From Amycolatopsis sp. 195334CR (GTDB taxonomy: Bacteria; Actinomycetota; Actinomycetes; Mycobacteriales; Pseudonocardiaceae), in the NCBI RefSeq assembly GCF_017309385.1, contig NZ_JAFJMJ010000001.1, positions 806,001 to 870,000 on the forward strand: DNA of 64,000 nt, given 5' to 3'. The notes below the pieces were generated by a model. That model saw nothing but the letters and a program-made list of their open reading frames with translations, was not told where the DNA came from and ran no database searches. This document shows, one piece after another, positions 59,770-64,000 of this stretch; the first letter of the stretch is position 1; each line of letters opens with the position of its first letter. A program made the position numbers and the translations under genes.

Positions 59770-61734
59770 ATGACACGCACCAAAATTCGCCGTTCGGCGA
59801 CCCAGTTCGGGTCGGCGGGCGCGTTCACCCCGGATGCGCTGTCGGTGTCGGCCCGGCACCTGGAAGTCGGCAACGAGTTCGTCGCCTCCTTCGGGGTCAC
59901 CGGCTATCCACAGGAGGTCTACCCCGGGTGGCTCGCGCCGCTGCTGACCTACCCCGCGCGCCTGGACGTCTCGGTCCATGTCCAGCCCGTCGACCCGGCC
60001 ACCGCGGCCAGTGGCCTGCGCAAGCAACGCGCCAAACTCGAATCGTCCCGGCGGCACAACGCCCGCCACGACCGGCTCGACGACCCCGAGGTCGATGCCG
60101 CCGCCGAGGACGCCGCCGACCTCTCGCGGCGCATCGCCCGCGGCGACGGGAAACTCTTCAAGTTCGGGCTGTACCTGACGGTGCACGCCCCGGACGAGAC
60201 GTCCCTCGCCGAGGAAGTCTCGTCGCTGCGGTCGCTGTGCGCGTCGCTGCTGCTGGACGCGAAACCCGCCACGTATCGGGCGTTGCAGGGCTGGGTGACG
60301 ACCCTGCCGCTCGGGCTGGACCCGCTCGGCCTGAAGAGGACGTTCGACACCGCCGCGGTCAGCGCGGCGTATCCGTTCACCTCACCGGACCTGCCCCCGA
60401 CTGACCCGACCACCTCCGCCCCATCCGGCGTGCTCTACGGCTACAACATCGGCAGCTCCGGGCTCGTGCACTGGGACCGGTTCGCCTGCGACAACTACAA
60501 CTCCGTCGTCCTCGGGCGCTCCGGCGCGGGCAAGTCCTACTTCGTCAAACTCGAGACCCTGCGCAGCCTCTACCGCTCCCTCGGCGACGACGAGAGCGGC
60601 TGGGCCGGCGATGGGGTGCAGGCGTTCGTCGTCGATCCCGAGGACGAATACGCCCGGCTGGCCTCCCAGGTCGGCGGCACCTACGTCCACCTCGGCGCGA
60701 ACGGGGTACGGCTCAACCCGTTCGACCTGCCCGTGCACACCGACGCACGCGGGCGGCGCACCGCGCCACAGGACGCGCTCCGGCGGCGCAGCCTGTTCCT
60801 GCACACCGTCCTCGCGGTGCTCTTCGGCGCGGAGATCATCGCCGCCGAGCGCGCGGTGCTCGACACCGCGATCACCGCCACCTACCACCGCGCCGGGATC
60901 ACCGACGACGCCCGCACCTGGACGCGTCCCGCGCCGCTGCTGCGCGACCTGCGCGACGTACTCGTCACCGCCGGCGACCGCGGCGGCACAGTGGCCGCCG
61001 ACCTCGCCGCCCGGCTGCACCCCTTCGTCGACGGCAGCTTCGCCGACCTCTTCGACGGGCCCACCACCGCCACCCCGGACGGACACCTCGTCGTGTTCTC
61101 CCTCCGGGACCTGCCCGACGAGCTGCGCGCGATCGGCACCCTGCTGGTGCTCGACGCGGTCTGGCGCCGCGTGTCGAACCCGGCCTACCGCCGTCCCCGG
61201 CTGGTCGTGGTCGACGAAGCATGGCTGCTGATGCAGCAACCCGAAGGCGCGAAGTTCCTCTTCCGCATGGCCAAAGCAGCCCGCAAACACTGGTGCGGGC
61301 TCACGGTCGCGACCCAGGACACCGCCGACGTGCTCAGCAGCGACCTCGGCAAAGCCATCGTGTCCAACGCCGCCACCCAAGTGCTGCTACGCCAAGCGCC
61401 CCAGGCCATCGACGAGATCGCCGAGACCTTCGACCTCTCCGCCGGCGAGCGGCAATTCCTGCTCTCGGCTGACCGTGGCCAGGGACTTCTCAGCTCCGGG
61501 ACCCAGCGGGTGGCGTTTCAGTCACTGGCCTCCGTCACAGAGAACTTCCTGGTCACCACGGACCCCGCCGAACTGGCCCGGTTCGCCGACGAGGAGCCCG
61601 ACGCCACCGACAGCGGCCTCGCCGACGCCTACATCGACCTCGGGCGAGCCGACACCACTGCCCCGGGCGCCGACGCGGAACTCGACGGTGACGGGTTCGA
61701 CGACGCCGGACAGGTCGACCTCGATCCCGCGTGA
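59770..61734 (+). CDS. VirB4-type conjugation ATPase
   Basis: ATG at 59770. 654 residues. N-terminal domain (SARHLEVGNEFVASFGVTGY, RLDVSVHVQPVDP, LYLTVHAPDETSLAEEVSSL), then the RecA-like motor with Walker A VVLGRSGAGKSYFVKLETLR (near 250), QAFVVDPEDEYARLASQVGG, NPFDLP, Walker B RLVVVDEAWLLMQQPEGAKF (near 477), LTVATQDTADVLSSDLGKAI and LSADRGQGLL. All motifs of the VirB4/TraE family are present. It powers pilus assembly and substrate transfer at the inner face of the membrane. Same operon as pilin, VirB6 and PrgI. Confidence 0.92.
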   Translation: MTRTKIRRSATQFGSAGAFTPDALSVSARHLEVGNEFVASFGVTGYPQEVYPGWLAPLLTYPARLDVSVHVQPVDPATAASGLRKQRAKLESSRRHNARHDRLDDPEVDAAAEDAADLSRRIARGDGKLFKFGLYLTVHAPDETSLAEEVSSLRSLCASLLLDAKPATYRALQGWVTTLPLGLDPLGLKRTFDTAAVSAAYPFTSPDLPPTDPTTSAPSGVLYGYNIGSSGLVHWDRFACDNYNSVVLGRSGAGKSYFVKLETLRSLYRSLGDDESGWAGDGVQAFVVDPEDEYARLASQVGGTYVHLGANGVRLNPFDLPVHTDARGRRTAPQDALRRRSLFLHTVLAVLFGAEIIAAERAVLDTAITATYHRAGITDDARTWTRPAPLLRDLRDVLVTAGDRGGTVAADLAARLHPFVDGSFADLFDGPTTATPDGHLVVFSLRDLPDELRAIGTLLVLDAVWRRVSNPAYRRPRLVVVDEAWLLMQQPEGAKFLFRMAKAARKHWCGLTVATQDTADVLSSDLGKAIVSNAATQVLLRQAPQAIDEIAETFDLSAGERQFLLSADRGQGLLSSGTQRVAFQSLASVTENFLVTTDPAELARFADEEPDATDSGLADAYIDLGRADTTAPGADAELDGDGFDDAGQVDLDPA

Positions 61735-61801
61735 CCCGGCCCGAATCCGCGCTCGACGCTTCCTTGCCTCGCAACAAGTCTTCCCGGAAGGGAGTTCCTC
61801 T

Positions 61802-64000
61802 ATGTCGCCGCGCGCCGCAGCGTCGCCGGTGTTGCAGAACTGGGTGGGTGACTACCTACGCGACCCCGGCGGCAGCACCGCCGCCCTGCTCGCCGCCGTA
61901 GGCGACTGGGCCCTGGTGTGGGGGCCGGTCGTCGTCCCGGCCCTGGCCATGACGGTGGCGGGCGGGATCGCCGCGCGCCGCTGGTGGCGCGCCCGTCGCC
62001 ACCGCGCGCTGCAGGCCGATGCTCGCCAGATCACCGTGCTCGCCCCGCCCACCGTCGATCCCGCCGGCGGAGCCGCGGTCTGGTCCAACCTCGTCGGACT
62101 CCTGCGCCCCGCCTGGCGACGTCTCTGGACCGGGCAACCCCACCTAGCGATGGAGTACGTGTTCGGCGAGCACGGCGTCACCGTCCAGTTGTGGGTCCCC
62201 GGCGTCATCCCGCCCTCGCTGGTGGAACGCGCGGTCGAAGCCGCCTGGCCCGGCTCCCACACCCGCACCAACCCGGCCACATCCCCGTTCCCGGACCTGG
62301 GAGCCGGGCGGCGGCGGATCACCGTCGGCGGGCAACTGCGCCTCGCCCGCTCCGAAGCCCTCCCGATCCGCACCAGCTTCGACGCCGACCCGATCCGCGG
62401 GCTACTCGGCGCCCCGGTCGGGCTCGGCCGCGACGAACGCGCCTGCGTGCAGATCCTCGCCCGCCCCGTCACCGGCCGCCGCGTCGCCCAAGCCCGCCGC
62501 GCCGCCCGCCGCGTGCACCACGGCACCTCAGGACGCGTCGGCGGCCGGATTCTCGACGCGATCACCCCCGGCGCGAACGCCACCCGCCCAGGACGGACTC
62601 CGGACTCGCGCCGGATCAGTCAGGACCCGCAGCTGTCGCTGGAATATTCGGCGCAGAACAAGGCGATCGTGGGCAAGCAGCGCGGCTCGCAGTACGAGAC
62701 CGTCGTGCGCTACGCCGTCGCCACCGATCTCCTCGCTGAGGCCGACGACGAACTGGCGCGTCAGGCCCGCGACACCGCGCGCGGGCGGGCGCACGCGCTG
62801 GCCGCCGCGTTCGCCGCCTACACCGACCACAACCACTACACCCGCACCCGCCTGCACCACCCAGCCCGCGCGCTCGCCGCACGTCGCCTCGACCGCGGCG
62901 ACCTGCTCTCGGTTCCCGAGCTCGCGGCGATCGCACACCTGCCCACCGACGCCGAGATCCCCGGCGTCGAACGCGCCGGCGCCAAAGCCGTCGCCCCGCC
63001 GCCCGGAATCGCCACGCCAGGGCCGGAAGTCAAACCGCTCGGGCGGTCCGATACCGGGCACGCCCGCCCCGTCGGGCTGCGGGTCGCGGACGCGCGCCAT
63101 CACTTGCACGTGCTGGGCGCCACCGGCTCCGGCAAATCCACGTTGCTGGGCAACATGATCCTCGACGACGCCGAGCACCATCGCGGCCTCGTCCTGATCG
63201 ACCCGAAAGGCGATCTGGTCACCGACGTCCTCAACCGGCTCCCCCGCAGCGCCGCGGAGCGGGTGGTGCTCTTCGACGCCGACTCCCTGCACCGCCCACC
63301 CGTCCTCAACCCCCTCGAAGGCGGCGAAACCGACCGTGAAGTCGACAACCTGGTCAGCGTGTTCCGGCGGGTGTATTCGGCGTTCTGGGGGCCGCGCACC
63401 GACGACCTCATGCGCGCCGCCTGCCTGACCCTGCGCGCACAGGAAAGCGTGCCCACGCTGGCCGACCTGCCGAAGCTCTTGTCCAGCGAGGCGTTCCGCT
63501 CCCGCATCACCGCCGGGCTGACCGACCCGGTGCTGACCGGCTTCTGGGAGTGGTACGACGAACTCACCGACAGCTCCCGCTCCCAGGTGATCTCACCACT
63601 GATGAACAAACTGCGCGCGTTCCTGCTACGCCCCTTCGTGAAAGAAGCCATCGCCGGAGGACGCTCCACAGTGGACATGTCCCAGGTACTCGACGAAGGC
63701 GGGATCTGCCTGGTCCGCATCCCCAAGGGCTCACTCGGAGAGGAAACAACCCGGCTGGTCGGATCGCTGGTCGTAGCCCGCACGTGGCAGGCCACCACCG
63801 CCCGCGCCCGCGTCCCGCAACGCCTGCGCCCCGACGCCAGCCTCATCGTCGACGAGTGCCACAACTTCCTGAACTTGCCCTACCCGCTGGAGGACATGCT
63901 CGCCGAAGCCCGCGGATTCCGCGTCTCGATGACACTGGCGCACCAGCACCTCGGACAGCTGACGCGCGAGCTGAAGGAAGGCATCTCCACCAACGCCCGC
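61802..64000 (+). CDS. VirD4/TraG-type coupling protein, cut by window end
   Basis: ATG at 61802 follows GGAAGGGAG; open to the window end (733 codons visible). N-terminal helix VWGPVVVPALAMTVAGGIAA; a long middle domain with low similarity (FGEHGVTVQLWVPGVIPPSL). The ATPase domain has HHLHVLGATGSGKSTLLGNM (Walker A near 438), GLVLIDPKGDLVTDVLNRLP, VVLFDADSLHRPPVLNPLEG, DDLMRAACLTLRAQESVPTL, ICLVRIPKGSLGEETTRLVG, SLIVDECHNFLNLPYPLEDM (Walker B) and MTLAHQHLGQLTRELK. This is the type IV coupling protein that recruits the relaxase-DNA complex to the channel. The 3' end is missing. Confidence 0.9.
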   Translation, partial: MSPRAAASPVLQNWVGDYLRDPGGSTAALLAAVGDWALVWGPVVVPALAMTVAGGIAARRWWRARRHRALQADARQITVLAPPTVDPAGGAAVWSNLVGLLRPAWRRLWTGQPHLAMEYVFGEHGVTVQLWVPGVIPPSLVERAVEAAWPGSHTRTNPATSPFPDLGAGRRRITVGGQLRLARSEALPIRTSFDADPIRGLLGAPVGLGRDERACVQILARPVTGRRVAQARRAARRVHHGTSGRVGGRILDAITPGANATRPGRTPDSRRISQDPQLSLEYSAQNKAIVGKQRGSQYETVVRYAVATDLLAEADDELARQARDTARGRAHALAAAFAAYTDHNHYTRTRLHHPARALAARRLDRGDLLSVPELAAIAHLPTDAEIPGVERAGAKAVAPPPGIATPGPEVKPLGRSDTGHARPVGLRVADARHHLHVLGATGSGKSTLLGNMILDDAEHHRGLVLIDPKGDLVTDVLNRLPRSAAERVVLFDADSLHRPPVLNPLEGGETDREVDNLVSVFRRVYSAFWGPRTDDLMRAACLTLRAQESVPTLADLPKLLSSEAFRSRITAGLTDPVLTGFWEWYDELTDSSRSQVISPLMNKLRAFLLRPFVKEAIAGGRSTVDMSQVLDEGGICLVRIPKGSLGEETTRLVGSLVVARTWQATTARARVPQRLRPDASLIVDECHNFLNLPYPLEDMLAEARGFRVSMTLAHQHLGQLTRELKEGISTNAR

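Larger units (their letters stand above)
44700..64000. mobile_element. Integrative conjugative element, one end, incomplete
   Basis: Integrase and excisionase at one edge, a cargo block of DNA-modification genes in the same direction, then a divergent conjugation block with pilin, VirB6-like, PrgI, VirB4 and VirD4 genes reaching the window end. This is the layout of a type IV secretion system conjugative element. Relaxase, origin of transfer and the far attachment site are not in the window. The left limit is an estimate. Confidence 0.75.

Overview
The window is GC-rich DNA with actinobacterial hallmarks: Lsr2, a ShbA-type sigma factor, two AfsR/SARP regulators, a DUF574 methyltransferase, and many GTG starts. 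It suggests a filamentous actinomycete of the Pseudonocardiales type (inferred from gene content, not from a marker gene). I saw no tRNA, rRNA or housekeeping operon. Most of the window is accessory DNA, with many broken genes. LEFT PART (1-13.4 kb): a membrane-anchored solute-binding protein with an overlapping membrane protein; a decayed island (3.5-6.7 kb) holding a DpdA-like pseudogene, a C5-methyltransferase tail, a DUF6262-like frameshifted fragment and two AT-richer orphan membrane genes; a sigma factor pair; and a three-gene coupled operon whose first gene is cut by an IS5/IS427-type insertion sequence with TA target duplication. CENTRE (13.4-44.7 kb): an orphan seven-repeat type I-E-like CRISPR array without cas genes; two AfsR/SARP regulators; several lipoproteins and small secreted proteins; a secreted NucA/NucB nuclease with an overlapping candidate inhibitor; a very large secreted repeat protein ending in an ADP-ribosyltransferase-like domain, followed by an overlapping candidate immunity gene; a DUF5722 secreted protein; and remnants of a two-component system, an XRE/TPR regulator with a SLOG protein, a CHAT/TPR protein and a DegT aminotransferase. 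RIGHT PART (44.8-64 kb): one end of an integrative conjugative element. A leftward block carries tyrosine integrase, excisionase, a PP-loop (PAPS-reductase-like) protein, a catalytic-domain-less recombinase, a fragmented C5 methyltransferase, a DpdA-like DNA 7-deazaguanine transglycosylase, a VUT/YhhQ-type queuosine-precursor transporter, a tiny Cys-pair protein, an SPPY DNA methyltransferase and a degenerate methyltransferase paralogue. Six of these genes are chained by 4-base stop/start overlaps. A divergent rightward block encodes a type IV secretion apparatus: pilin, VirB6/TrbL-like channel, PrgI protein, VirB4 ATPase and a VirD4/TraG coupling protein cut by the window end. The most interesting reading is that the element carries a compact DNA-base modification cassette which salvages a 7-deazaguanine precursor with its own transporter and inserts it with DpdA. 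A broken relative of that cassette lies about 45 kb away. Functions are inferred from motifs and gene order.
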